Below are positions 45,262 to 57,042 of a stretch of DNA of 64,000 nt, in pieces (the stretch's first letter is position 1; each line of letters opens with the position of its first letter). Origin of the DNA: Hibiscus mutabilis (lineage: Eukaryota > Streptophyta > Magnoliopsida > Malvales > Malvaceae); the NCBI GenBank assembly GCA_019671005.1, contig CM033718.1:32256508-32320507 (forward strand). The letters run 5' to 3'. Below the pieces are notes generated by a model, which saw nothing but the letters and a program-made list of their open reading frames with translations, had not been told where the DNA came from and did not search any database. The translations under genes and the position numbers were made by a program.

Positions 45262-45880
45262 AAAGAATAGAATAGAACACTTATTTTATTGTATCCCACA
45301 CCCCACCAAGAGTTGTAACCCTAGACATGACAGATGAAGATGCAGCTTCATGGATTTCGAGGTACCGATCAGAATCATGATCGGCATCAACATACAATAA
45401 TTGCTAGGCATTACCAGCTGTCAAGTTTGGGTTGGAATACAACTTATAGTTCTGACCCCGATTAAAGATGACACCCCCAACAAAGAGGGCACCTTTTCAT
45501 TAGCGAGCCAGGGTCAACAACGTTGTAACTGGCCAATTGTACCCCTACACATTCTCATTCATCGTCGATTTTTGCAGTCGTGGATTTTAAGGTTGACCTT
45601 ATCATGCTATATTTTACACCCACTTTCATCATTGTCGTAAATGGTATGGGCTTTGACCGCGATTACGTTTCTAAATATTGTGATTTGTCGTTCATCTTCA
45701 ACAAAAACATGGTACACACATCACTCCACAACTAGCTACCATGGAAAACCACGTACTTGTCATGCAACTACATATAACAACAAACCACAATAGTCAGAAA
45801 ATCTCTTTGCGAAAGTATTTTCCGCGTATATGGTTTGTTGTCATTGGTAGCTACAATTGAAGTGAAATATCCTACAAAGC
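45262..45880 (-). pseudogene. Decayed ORF of unknown function in the Mutator-like element
   Basis: Short minus-strand frames such as VFVEDERQITIFRNVIAVKA (about 45700) and DADHDSDRYLEIHEAASSS (about 45340) look protein-like but are separated by stops. A TATA box TCTATAAAACC lies just upstream at about 45911-45919 (minus), next to two copies of the 26-base palindrome, so this was probably a transcribed gene. I do not recognise the product. Confidence 0.35.
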
Positions 45881-45908
45881 TACCTGATTGCAACGCCGGT
45901 TGGTTAGG

Positions 45909-46001
45909 GGGTTTTATAGACCAAACTCGCATTATGTAAGATGCAAGTTTGGTTGACATTCCTAACGTGTCAGGAAACTCGTGTTTTGTACAATGCAAAT
46001 T
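45909..46001 (-). promoter_or_regulatory. Promoter with two 26-base palindromes
   Basis: Copies at 45924-45949 (AACTCGCATTAT ... ATGCAAGTT) and 45976-46001, followed on the minus strand by TCTATAAAACC. The palindrome ends about five bases from the TATA box, closer than in the other units. Confidence 0.55.
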
Positions 46002-46208
46002 TGGCTAGAATTCCGTACAGACGACGAATTTAAAATTGTAAAGTATTAAAAAATAAAATAAATAAAACTAACTACGATTAAAAAATCAAAAAAATTAAAA
46101 CCCTAAATATATACTAATTAAAATGAACAAATCGTACTTAATACATAAAAATTAAAAAACAAAATAAAAAATAGAGTTCAATATTTTCAAAGACAATAAA
46201 GTAAGTAA

Positions 46209-48485
46209 CTAATGACATCTATGTCCACCAGTACCATAACGCGGTGGATGGCGAGTTCGATCGGGATTGCGTCAGGGGCGAGTATCTTGAACGGGCTCAT
46301 CCTCATCGCCTTCGTCATTATCATCATCATCATCACCATCATTCCCGGTTGCACCTCCAACAATACCACTCATTCCACCGGGCCCGCTAAGGTAGAAAAG
46401 GGACTGCGGTGGCGTTTGTTGGACAATCCCGGTTCCAAATACGGTCGCCCCCGGGGGAAACTGCATGAAGGGCACGTAGGCTGAACGAGAGCTGGAGGCG
46501 CCACTCATTATCGCTGCAAACTAAGCATAGGGGTCTAACATAAAAGACGTAAAACAACCTACGCTCGAATTGGGGCCCAGTTGGAACGATGACTGCATCG
46601 ATCCACTAAAGTTTTGTGGCTGCATTGGTGGTGGGGTGACATCGACTGCTTCGGAGGCAGGACTGCGGGTTGTTGTCGATGATGATGCACCGCCATAGGT
46701 GTTCCGTCCTCCCTCGTACGCTGAGATGGTAGGCGGTTGCGTTGCTGACAATGAAGGACTCGTGGTCGTTCCTCTGGAGTCAAAATAAATGGCTTACTAT
46801 TGGCCATAAACCAGTCGTCGTAGTCATGGCTGACCATCGTATCAAACATACAGTAATTACGCTGGGGTTGCCATCGCAGGTTCGCTTGTCCCTCTAGTGA
46901 GCGATATAAGTTTGGTGATACACCAACCAATCAACCTATCATACAAAAAAATATTATTCTTTTTAGATGTGACTTTCATTCGAGGTAATAAAAGAATATG
47001 GAATGCACATACATATTACCTCGAGTTTCCATTGTCAAGTGAGTTTGTGCAACTCGTCCAGGTATGGAGGCGCCGTGGGATAGTTGGAAACAACCAAGCT
47101 GGCGTAAAATGCGGTCAGTCAGATGCCACTCAACTACGGCATATTGGACGAGTGGTACAGTGGCCGTCCAAAGTTGCCTCGTCTCATCCAAAAATTTCGG
47201 GATGCATTCATACACTTCCGGATCCTCGTACGGTGTCCATAAAAACTGTAATATATATATATAATTAAAGTTAAATATATAATAAATTATATATAAATAC
47301 ACCAAAGTGTTATCTGATTATTCGCTGATTGATTCTCAATATCCTGTCTAATAAGGTCCAGACCGCGAGCAACACCAACATGAGTTAAAGGATCGGTCTA
47401 CCTGCAAAACAAGACGTATAAGAATTAAATATGTATATTAGAGAATTAAATTTTAATTATAAAAATTCTTATATTAGAATAAAACCCTTTTCTCACCTCT
47501 GGCCCAACAAAAAAACATATGGAGTAGGCTCCCAAAGCTGAGGGCGTAAAAATGGCATTCTACACCATGCTCAGGACTAGAGCAACATCAAACAACCTCT
47601 AATCTAACACTTGTCCAGATCGGTGTTCTTGCATAGCTCCCTAAACAGACATGCCAAAACTACGGATCCCCAGCTCAGTTTCGCGGCATCTTCAAAATCC
47701 TCTAAATATCTCAACCAGATCATGTGTAATTTGTTGCATGATTTGTCAAACATCAATACCCCGCCGATCATCTGCAAAATATGAGCGCGAGCATATGCCT
47801 ACAATAGGAAAAAATATATTAGCATGTGTAGAGATTTTTATTATTTTAATAATAAAATTTTTTAAAAATAAAATTTTTAAAAAAAATTATACCTTGCTTA
47901 CAACTTCGTTCGCGTCAGCGGGTAGATTTTGAAAATTATCCCACAGCCACTTCAATTTTATTTTCTCACCGTCAAAACTCTCCGACGCAACCCCTAAACA
48001 ATCCAAACACAGGGCACCCCAATCAAAAGTGCCGAGACTGATGATCGCCTCTCTATCAATAGGCAAACCAAGGATATAAGAAACGTCTTGCAGGGTAATC
48101 GTCGCCTCACCAAACGAAAGGTGGAATGTGTGCGTCTCCGGCCTCCACCTCTCCAAAAGAGAATTGATCAAATCAAAGTCCAATTTCACACCTCCAATAA
48201 TACTGGATGCGTGCAGAAATCTGGATTGCGCTAAATACGGTGCAATTAACGGGTCAGGTAAGTTCAACATCCAGTTGTAAAACACCTCTATATGTCGTTC
48301 CCCCCTCCCTAAAAAAATAAAAAAGTAAGTCTAAATTAAACTATATAAAAATTTTAAAATACTCGTATGTAAAATTAGAATATATAATAGAATAAAATAA
48401 AAACAAAATTAAACTATATAAAACTTACATGTCGCAGATGATAGTCGAACACGTGCTTGTGATCCAATCTTATCAATCCCGCCAT
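46209..48485 (-). pseudogene. Plant mobile domain (PMD) gene, MAIN/MAIL1-like
   Basis: PMD proteins of plants (MAIN, MAIL1, long form of PP7) act in silencing and genome stability, and PMD genes are also found inside transposons. Six likely exons on the minus strand: 48485-48429 (MAGLIRLDHKHVFDYHLRH), 48308-47893 (YNWMLNLPDPLIAPYL, SFGEATITLQDVSYILGLPI, LGVASESFDGEKIKLKWLW), 47798-47497 (AYARAHILQMIGGVLM), 47401 to about 47305 (RGLDLIRQDIENQS), 47245-47020 (WTPYEDPEVYECIPKFLDET, EWHLTDRILRQLGCFQL) and 46935-46209. The splice sites fit GT-AG. Exons 3 and 6 contain stops or frame changes. The last exon encodes a low-complexity acidic tail (GNDGDDDDDNDEGDEDE). Its TATA box is at about 48582-48590 (minus). 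Confidence 0.85.
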
Positions 48486-48581
48486 TAATGTAACACGAGA
48501 AATTAATCGATAAATTGAAAGAAAATATATTTGAGAGAGAGTGAATGTGTTTGGTGTGGTAAAAGGGTAGAGGGTGGGGAC

Positions 48582-48807
48582 CTATTTATACTCGTGATCG
48601 CACCGGCTGGGCTACGAGGATTGAATGAAACTCGCACCCTGCAGGACGCGAGTTCCACTTATCGCATTCTACAGAGTGCGAGTTTCTCGTACCCTAAACG
48701 GTGTAAATAAATTTTTAACTGTTGTAAAATTTATTCGGATGAAACTCGCACCCTACAGGACACGAGTTCCACTTACTGCAGTAATCACGTTTTGCAGGAT
48801 GCGAGTT
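48582..48807 (-). promoter_or_regulatory. PMD gene promoter with palindromes
   Basis: On the minus strand GTATAAATAGG (48582-48592) lies about 100 bases from the PMD start codon. Upstream of it are palindromes at 48629-48654, about 48660-48684, 48743-48768 and 48783-48807. The nearest is 38 bases from the TATA box. Confidence 0.65.
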
Positions 48808-49272
48808 CATTTAAACCCAAGATAAATCTTACTTTTTAAATTAAAAAGTAAGTTCATATAATAAATATACACTATTTGTATTCCATTTAACTATGTACCA
48901 TATTAAAAAGTACGTATTTATTATATACACTATTTGTATTCTATTTAACTAATTACTTTTAAAAACACATTACTTTTAACTATTTACCATATTAAAATAT
49001 AAGTATTTAATATATACACTATTTGTATTCTGTTATTCTTACTATAATATCGACTCTATTAATTTGTAATATATCGTTTGCCTAATTGACAACTAATTTC
49101 AATTCTAATTCATGCACGATTCTAAGAATCTTTTTATAATTAATGCATTTTAATAGCATAACTCACAACTTTGTGTAATCTATAATTTTTTAAAAAATAC
49201 TACATTAATTTAAACACTCTTCTTCTTATAATCAATATTATTGTCATTTAATACATACCATAATTTACACTG
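48808..49272. other. AT-rich spacer in the Mutator-like element
   Basis: Two diverged direct repeats with ATACACTATTTGTATTC and AACTATTTACCATATTAAAA words (about 48860-49035). No gene. Confidence 0.4.
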
Positions 49273-49342
49273 AACTCGCGTCTTGTAAGACGCGAGTTTG
49301 GTTGAATTCGATTCTAAAACGTCATCGCTTCTGCTATAAATA
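49273..49342 (+). promoter_or_regulatory. Perfect 26-base palindrome and TATA box
   Basis: At 49273-49298 the arms AACTCGCGTCTT and AAGACGCGAGTT are exact inverse copies around GT. TATAAATA follows at 49335-49342, 36 bases on. It serves the ORF at 49444. Confidence 0.72.
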
Positions 49343-49728
49343 GGAAACCGCTGTCTCCAAATTTTCTCACAATTTATCTTCGTTCTTATTCTTCTTCTTA
49401 CTCTACATTTCAATATTATTTGCGTTTGTTACATCAATATAATATGTCCAGACCAGAAAATATTAATGCTTTGGTATACTACGATGGGAAGATAATCAAT
49501 GATGAATCTCTAGGAGTCGTATTCCAGTCCTTAAGTGCTATATTGCTTCTGATGCCACACAACTTAACGTATAAGAAGTTGATGAATGAAGTGAACAAAC
49601 ATGTTCCACATGGACGTGGGAAAAAAGTTAGAACCGTTGAAGTATCGATTGCAGACGTCATTAGAACCATTAACGTACTCATTATTCTACGTTGTAGACG
49701 ACGCTGCTCTAGAATCGATGGTGGAATC

Positions 49729-51279
49729 TGATAAGTGTTCAAAAGTACTATTTTTATTACCCTTTTTACTCATATTATTGTTAGACTTAAGCTCATATTA
49801 GTTGCATAATTAGTCATTCATGCATTAATTCATGTTTCTTTCCACCGTTGAGCTTGATTACATAACTTGGTGATTTTTGTGGAAAAAGATGTTTCTTTGG
49901 TGTGTTTTTGTGTGTGTGTGCAGAATCACTTGGTAAAACAAGGCTAGAACTAGTTGCCAGGACAATGCATGAAGGAGATGCCGAGCTAGTTGCCAGGACA
50001 ATGCATGAAGGAGACGCCGAGCCAGTTGCCAGGGCAATTGCCGACAAAGAATAAGGTGATATGGTAGTCAAAATTGATGACTAGACAAGCCCAAAATGAC
50101 GTGGAGCAAAGCTAAATCCCAAAGGAATTTGATTTCCATTAAGAGATTAAAGAAGAATTAAATTCCAATAAGATAGGAGAAGTTCTAGTAGGAATATAAT
50201 TATAATAAAGAATTATATTCTTTAAAGATAATTTAATTCCAACTTAACTTCCTCCTCAAAGAAGGACTTTGACCTAGCCCTATAAATAAAAGGCCATAAC
50301 GTCAACTTGAAGAGAGAGCAAGAAGAGGGAAAATTTCGACAACCCCATAGGGCAAGAAGGAAGAGATTTCGACAAGAGAGCAAGGGGAGAGAATTTGATT
50401 TCTTCTTCTTCTTCTTTGCTTCCATTAGATTCATGGTTTGGGGATTATTCTTTGTATATCTTTTGAACCCAACCATGAACTAACTTGATTGATTGGGGTT
50501 ATTGTGTTTTGTTGTTGTGAGAAACAATTGGATTTTATTTAGGTAATAAGAGTTTGCACTTTTCTATTCAAGGTTTACTCATTCTTGGCTTTTATTCTTG
50601 TTTGCGAGTGAATTGGGAGAGGATCTCGTAACTTCATCTATTTATCTAATATCGGGAGAGTTAGATTCAAGAAACGAATGAGTATGGTCTTTATTCTATC
50701 TATTGATGGTGAAGATTAATCCGGCTTAGGAATAAGTTAAGGATTTCAACGGCTAAGAGGAGCGCAAGATTGGTTGTTGTTCACCCTTGATTCACACAGG
50801 GATGTATTATCAAGGCATGCACAAGTAGCTAGAGTTTTGACTTAGGGATAAGAAGAAACCATTGAAGAACGCTCTGCCGAACCTTGAAGTTGCTGCCCAG
50901 ACGCCCAAGTAGTTGCCCAGCTAGTCGCCCAGGCAACCATCGATTAGTTGCCAAGGCAACCCCGCTGTGTAAGTTGCCATGGCAACTGAGTTGCCTTTGC
51001 AATCTTTTACCAAGACGATCCAATCGGCTATCACACCTCAACTCATGATAACCTGACCTATTCTCTCTTTTGATTTCATCTATTCTTTTAGTTTATAGCT
51101 CTTAGTTTACTCGTTAATTAGAACTCCTATTATCAATTATGTTTTTACTTTTCATAGTGCAGTAACTTAAGCAAAATGGCCCAAACCAATCCTGTGGAGA
51201 CGATACTCGATACTCATATCACTTTATTACTTGCGACGTGTATACTTGCACAATTACGTAGCACTTAATACACGCAACA
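49729..51279 (+). mobile_element. 5' LTR of the defective Athila-like element
   Basis: TGATAAGTGTTCAAAAGTAC to TACACGCAACA. TATAAATA at 50281-50288 is the probable promoter. TTGCC-NN-GGCAA words cluster at 49955-50045 and 50890-51005. Confidence 0.92.
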
Positions 51280-51285
51280 AGTTTT

Positions 51286-51303
51286 TGGCACCGTTGCCGG
51301 GGA
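51286..51303 (+). other. Primer binding site of the defective Athila-like element
   Basis: TGGCACCGTTGCCGGGGA, six bases after the LTR. It differs by one base from the Athila-type site. Confidence 0.78.
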
Positions 51304-51455
51304 TTGACAATTGGTGTTAGTTGTTTTTGTTATTGCATTTTTTCTCTTAGTTTTACTAACTGTTCTTTTTGTTTGTTTTATCAAAAAAAAATTAGGTACG
51401 CTACAAGTTATGGGACATCAACATATCGGGAAATAAAAGCCAATCTATTCGAGAG

Positions 51456-52571
51456 ATGATGTTGGAAGATATGAATCAATCCAATCAAGAGTTTCTTGCA
51501 CCCTTTGATGATTACCTATACCAACCAAGAAAAGCCCAAAGAGCCTATACCGTGGAAAAATCTTGTGCTATGTGTGGAGAACATCATATGTTTGAAAATT
51601 GCCCTCACATTTTCGGTGAATATAACTACATGGAGGACCATAGAGGGAACCAACAGCAAAATTCTTCATGGTATGGTCAAAAAGCTCAAAATGTTTTTTA
51701 CCATAACAATTTTGCTGCAGCAACATATATGCCATGGCAATGTAGTCCTTTTCAAGAGCATTCCAATTCCTTGGAGGAAACGTTACTAGCTTCCTTGGCT
51801 AGACTTGACGGATCAATTGAAGAGATTCGAGAGCTATCAAAATCTATGGATACGAGGATAGCTCAGTGGGATGCAACCTTAGGGGATTCAGAAGATCAAT
51901 TGGGGATATCCACATATGTCATGGATAACATGCACCAACAATTCATTCCTAGGGATACTGACGTCCCAAGGCAAGAGGATAAGGAGCAATGCAAAGAAAG
52001 CTCTCTGATGTGTGGGGAACAACTAAAACCTCAAAGTTAAGAGGATGCCAATGAAAGAGACTTCCCAACACATGATGAGCCTGAACAACAAATTGCCTCG
52101 GCAATGATTGAGGAGCCTGAACAGAGCAATGTCGCGACAACACTCAGTGAAGCTGAGAACAACAATACTACAACAAATTCTAAGGAACCTGATGCCCAGA
52201 AGGTTACAACGTTGATGTTGAAGCAGGAATCTGTAGACTGCTCTCATCTACAATTGCCACGACAATTACACGACCACATGCAAGATCAACGAGATGATAA
52301 TACTTTGCCAATAGAATATGAGCAGGTAATAGTTGAACCTTTTGAATTCTTTAAAAACTCACCTCGTCCATTGCAGGTATGTCTTGAGGAACCGAGGTTG
52401 GTAGATTTAAAGCCATCGAAATCTCTACTGATGGAGATGTTTGAGAGGCCAAAAGAAAACGGTGTTTGGATTCGTAAAGCTTTTCAGAAAATTGGTTATT
52501 CCCTTGACTTACAACAAATTTTGGCAACTGATTGCCACGGCAATTGGCTTGAGCAGCAATTGCCACGATAA
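51456..52571 (+). pseudogene. gag: gag remnant of the defective Athila-like element
   Basis: One frame with a single internal stop (52038). It lacks the capsid region and starts close to the Cys/His cluster CAMCGEHHMFENC (about 51570), followed by an N/Q-rich part, a coiled-coil stretch (LARLDGSIEEIRELSKSMDT) and a linker with TTGCC-type palindromes at 52250-52270 and 52530-52570. Compared with the gag at 10393 it is strongly shortened and diverged. Confidence 0.7.
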
Positions 52572-53310
52572 CAAAGGCTACATCCAACCATGATAGAAGT
52601 TGACAAGAATAAGGTAATTGAATGGTTGAGAATGGATATAATTTTTCCTATTAATATATTTATGCCTTCAGGAATAGTAGCAAGGTGGAGAGTATACATG
52701 GACTACAAGCGAACAAATAAGAAAGACACCTCCACCATGGTAACGCAAAAGGGAGTAGTGGCAAGCACATTGGCCAAACTCTTTTTGGGCAATATTGTCA
52801 CCCGATGGAGGGTGCGGATGGACTATAAGAAGTATCGAAAATGACCATCCTCAAGTTTTCTCAGATATGCACTAATATTAGAATATGCATGATGACACTC
52901 TTTTCAGACATGGTCGAAGACTTCCTTGAGATCTTCATGGATGATTTTTTTCCGTTTTTGGTAATGACTTCGACAGTTGCCTCGGTAATTTAGAGAATGT
53001 GTTGGCAAGATGTGAAGAAACCGATTTAGTCCTTAATTGGGAGAAGTGTTATCTTATGGTAGATGAAGGAATAGTGCTCAGCCACAAGATTTCATCCAAG
53101 GAAATTGAAGTAGACAAAGCTAAGGTGGACGTGATCGAGAGACTACCTCCACCAAGATAAAGTCTTCAATTTTGATGATTCTTGCGCCCAAGCATTCGAA
53201 ACCCTAAAAGCTTGCCTCGGCACCCATTATCGTTCCACCAGATTGGACGCTACCTTTTGAGCTCATGTGTGATGCAAGTGATTTCGCAGTAGGAGTAGTC
53301 CTAAGCCAAT
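52572..53310 (+). pseudogene. pol: RT and RNase H scraps of the defective element
   Basis: Pieces only: VDKNKVIEWLRMDIIFPI (52597), ARWRVYMDYKRTNKKD (52680) repeated in altered form as TRWRVRMDYKK (52800), then MMTLFSDMVEDFLEIFMDDF (52890), the RT active site, and MCDASDFAVGVVL (about 53265). Large gaps compared with the element at 8199 show several deletions. Confidence 0.75.
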
Positions 53311-54241
53311 GCATAGGAAAGGAACAAAAAATCAAGTGGCTGATTACTTATCACGTTTAGAACGCAATAGGGAGGAGGACACAGATTTAGAGATATGCGA
53401 TGCATTCCCGGATGAACAACTTTTAGTTACCTCGGCAACCATGGATGTGCACGCCTCGGCAACCATGGATGCGCATGCCTCGGCAATACCCTGGTATGCG
53501 GATTTAGTTAATTTCCTTGTTTGTGGTATTTTACCTTATGGCCTTACTCACCAAGGGAAGAAGCGGTTCTGCCATGATGCTAAGCATTACTTTTGGGAGG
53601 AGCCTCTTTTGTTTAAACAATGTGCAGATCAGGTTATATGCCGATGTGTCCCTGAAGAGGAACAACAGAATGTACCCCGACAATGCCATCTTTCACCCTA
53701 TGGAGGACATTTTGGAGGAACTCGTACCACGGCCAAAGTTTTTCAATCCGGTTTGTATTGGCCAACACTGTACAAAGATGCCCAAGAGTTTTATAAGCAA
53801 TCTGATCGTTGCCAGAGGACGGGCAATATCACCTACAAACCAATAGGCAATAAGACCGTGAATATGAATTAAGAAAGTGCCAGGCAAAAGCGTTTGTTGT
53901 ACCTCAATGAGATAGAATAATTTCGTACACTCGCCTATAACAATGCACAAATCTACAAGGAGAAAACAAAGCAATGGCACGACAAGAAACTATTGCCGCG
54001 ACAATTCATGCCAGGGCAACTAGTTCTCTTATTCAATTCTCGGCTAAAACTTTTCCTGGGAAAACTAAAATCAAGATGGTCGGGACCATTCAAAGTTGTC
54101 AAACCATTCTCCCATGGTGTCATGATAATCAAGTCCATTACCGACGAACATGAATTCAAAGTTAACGGACAAAGATTGAAGCACTACAACGGTGACCATG
54201 TAGAACGAAACAAAGAAGTTGACACCTTAGGAGATGCATGA
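53309..54241 (+). pseudogene. pol: Integrase remnant without catalytic core
   Basis: 53309-53872 holds the end of RNase H, a short linker with palindromes and the zinc module (CHLSPYGGHFGGTRTTAKVF ... DRCQR, with the first Cys of the last pair changed to Ser). The catalytic core is missing: the text jumps from CQRTGNI to the far C-terminal part, which ends LKSRWSGPFKVVKPFSHGVM and VNGQRLKHYNGDHVERNKEV (53993-54241). Confidence 0.8.
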
Positions 54242-55489
54242 GCATGCTCTCCTTTCGATATTTTCTTTTTACTTTTCTTTTTTTTTCTTTTCTTTTTCTT
54301 TCTATTATTTTCGGTTATTATTTCTCTTTTTTTTGGAATTTTTAGGAGATATTTTATTTTTCTTTATTATCTTTAGTTTCAAGGTTTTCTTTTCCACAAC
54401 AAGACTCACAACCACCATGCTAAGGAAATTCACTGCCGACTACTTGCCACAACAACCACAACAGAAACTGGCGATGCCCAGGCAACAACAATGGCTTCAG
54501 CAACTACTGATGCCCAGGCAAGTGAACCTGCATCGGCAAACATGGATCAAATCAAAGCAATGCTATTCACGCGGTACCGGCCACAAGCATTCAACCACCA
54601 ACCGGAAAATGAATCAAGCAAACGGTACGAAGGAAACTTATCACTCGAGGTAACGACCTCTCCGACTAACTCAATTCATTTAGTTTCTTTTAAATTTTGT
54701 TTCACTCTTACATGCATTGAGGACAATGCTTCTCTCGAGTTTGGGGGGGTGTTGGTTTCTAGTTAGTTTCATGTTTAGTTGCATTCATCGTTAGCAATCA
54801 CATATAGGTTGCATATGTTAGTTGCCATGCCTTTAATTGGATTTAATTGCTTAAGACTTGTTGAATATCCAATGATGAATTTTTGCCACTGCACTTAATT
54901 GAAAGAACCTTTAATTTTAGGATTGCATGAAAAGAACTTAGAATTTTACTATGATGCTGAATTTTTTTTACACGGTTATGGCTTGTTGATTGAAAGAAAC
55001 TTAGTGAACTTAGGTTGCTTAAAATTTGGGTAAATTTAAAATTGAAAATTAAAGTTAAATCTTGCTAGAGGTGCCCGAAACTAGCTCTAGTAGTTAATGC
55101 AAATTAAAGAATTGCTAGAGGTGCCCGAAATTGGCTCTAGTCGACTAAACTAAAATGAGAAATTGCTTACTTTGCTAGAGGTGCCCGAAATTGGCTCTAG
55201 TGAAAATAAAAATAAATACCCCAGTAATTAAATTGATAAAAGCCTATTGTTCACATAGAATCTTGAAAATCAACTTGTACACAACTACGCACACACATTG
55301 TCACGAGCATTATAGTTTTGTTCCGGGTAATTTTTGTGCTATCCGAAAAATTAAAAGGTCATCATACTTTGTGCCACGGTTCCGAGGTTTGAATTCAAGT
55401 TTGAAGCATGTCTTTGATGATTAAAGTCTTGGCAGGTGATTGTTAGTTTGCATTGCTTGAGGACAAGCAATAGTTCGAGTTTGGGGGTG
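54242..55489 (+). other. 3' region of the defective element
   Basis: T-rich spacer, a scrap of the 3' ORF (54410-54660, Ala/Thr-rich with palindromes), a polypurine-like tract GAGTTTGGGGGGGTG at 54737-54751, three 26-base CTAGAG...CTCTAG blocks (55065, 55115, 55175) and the terminal polypurine tract GAGTTTGGGGGTG at 55477-55489 right before the LTR. Confidence 0.72.
55065..55200 (+). repeat. Three 26-base CTAGAG...CTCTAG blocks
   Basis: Each reads CTAGAGGTGCCCGAAA, then about four bases, then GCTCTAG, with inverse ends. Spacing is 50 and 60 bases. Homologous blocks occur at 18691, 36379 and 36443 in the other Athila-like element. Confidence 0.85.
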
Positions 55490-57042
55490 TGATAAGTGTT
55501 CAAAAGTACTATTTTTATTACCCTTTTTACTCATATTATTGTTAGACTTAAGCTCATATTAGTTGCATAATTAGTCATTCATGCATTAATTAATGTTTCT
55601 TTCCACCGTTGAGCTTGATTACATAACTTGGTGATTTTTGTAGAAAAAGATGCTGCTTTGGTGTGTTTTTGTGTGTGTGTGCAGAATCACTTGGTAAAAC
55701 AAGGCTAGAACTAGTTGCCAGGGCAATGCATGAAGGAGATGTCGAGCTAGTTGCCAGGGCAATGCATGAAGGAGACGACGAGCCAGTTGCCAGGGCAATT
55801 GTTGACAAAGAATACGGTGATATGGTAGTCAAAATTGATGACTAGACAAGCTCAAGATGACGTGGAGCAAAGCTAAATCCTAAAGGAATTTGATTTCCAT
55901 GAAGAGATTAAAGAAGAATTAAATTCCAAGAAGATAGGAGAAGTTCTAGTAGGAATATAATTATAATAAAGAATTATATTCTTTAAAGATAATTTAATTC
56001 CAACTTAACTTCCTCCTCAAAGAAGGGCTTTGACCTAGCCCTATAAATAAGAGGCCATATCGTCAACTTGAAGAGAGAGCAAGAAGAGGGAAATTTTCGA
56101 CAACCCCATAGGGCAAGAAGGAAGAGATTTCGACAAGAGAGCAAGGGGGAGAGAGTTTGATTTCTTCTTCTTCTTCTTTGCTTCCATTATATTCATGGTT
56201 TGAGGATTATTCTTTCTATATCTTTTGAACCCAACCATGAACTAACTTGATTGGTTGGGGTTATTGTGTTTTGTTGTTGTGAGAAACAATTGGATTTTGT
56301 TTAGGTAATAAGAGCTTGCACTTTTCTATTCAAGGTTTACTCATTCTTGGCTTTTATTCTTGTTTGCGAGTGAATTGGGAGAGGATCTCGTAACTTCATC
56401 TATTTATCTAATATCGGGAGAGTTAGATTCAAGAAACGAATGAGTATGGTCTTTATTCAATCTATTGATGGTGAAGATTAATCCGGCTTAGGAATAAGTT
56501 AAGGATTTCAACGGCTAAGGGGAGCGCAAGATTGGTTGTTGTTCACCCTTGATTCACGCAGGGATGTATTATCAAGGCATGCACAAGTAGCTAGAGTTTC
56601 GACTTAGGGATAAGAAGAAACCATTGAAGAACGCTCTGCCGAACCTTGAAGTTGCTGCCCAGACGCCCAAGTAGTTGCCCAGCTAGTCACCCAGGCAACC
56701 ATCGATTAGTTGCCAAGGCAACCCCGCTGTGCAAGTTGCCACGGCAACTGAGTTGCCTTTGCACTCTCTTACCAAGACGATCCAATCGGCTATCACACCT
56801 CAACTCATGATAACCTGACCTATTCTCTCTTTTGATTTCATATATTCTTTTAATTTATAGCTCTTAGTTTACTCTTTAATTAGAACTCCTATTATCAATT
56901 GTGTTTTTACTTTTCATAGTGCAGTAACTTAAGCAAAGTGGCCCAAACCAATCCCTGTGGAGACGATACTCGATACTCATATCACTTTATTACTTGCGAC
57001 GTGTATACTTGCACAATTGCGTAGCACTTAATACACGCAACA
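55490..57042 (+). mobile_element. 3' LTR of the defective Athila-like element
   Basis: TGATAAGTGTTCAAAAGTAC to TACACGCAACA, with TATAAATA at 56042-56049. Palindrome clusters at 55710-55805 and 56650-56765. It differs from the 5' copy by scattered substitutions and small indels. Confidence 0.92.

Larger units (their letters stand above)
49729..57042 (+). mobile_element. Defective Athila-like retroelement inside the Mutator-like element
   Basis: Perfect 5-base duplication GAATC (49724-49728 and 57043-57047). LTRs are 1551 and 1553 bases and closely similar, so insertion was recent relative to decay of the other elements. The 4.2 kb interior holds a gag remnant, scraps of RT and RNase H, the integrase zinc module and tail, and a 3' region. 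Protease and the integrase catalytic core are deleted. It would depend on proteins from other copies. Confidence 0.92.

Noticed and set aside
46187..46484. Plus- and minus-strand frames rich in Ile or Met over the GATGATGATG run
   Set aside because: The acidic frame of the PMD gene explains the region; the others are shadows of the trinucleotide run.
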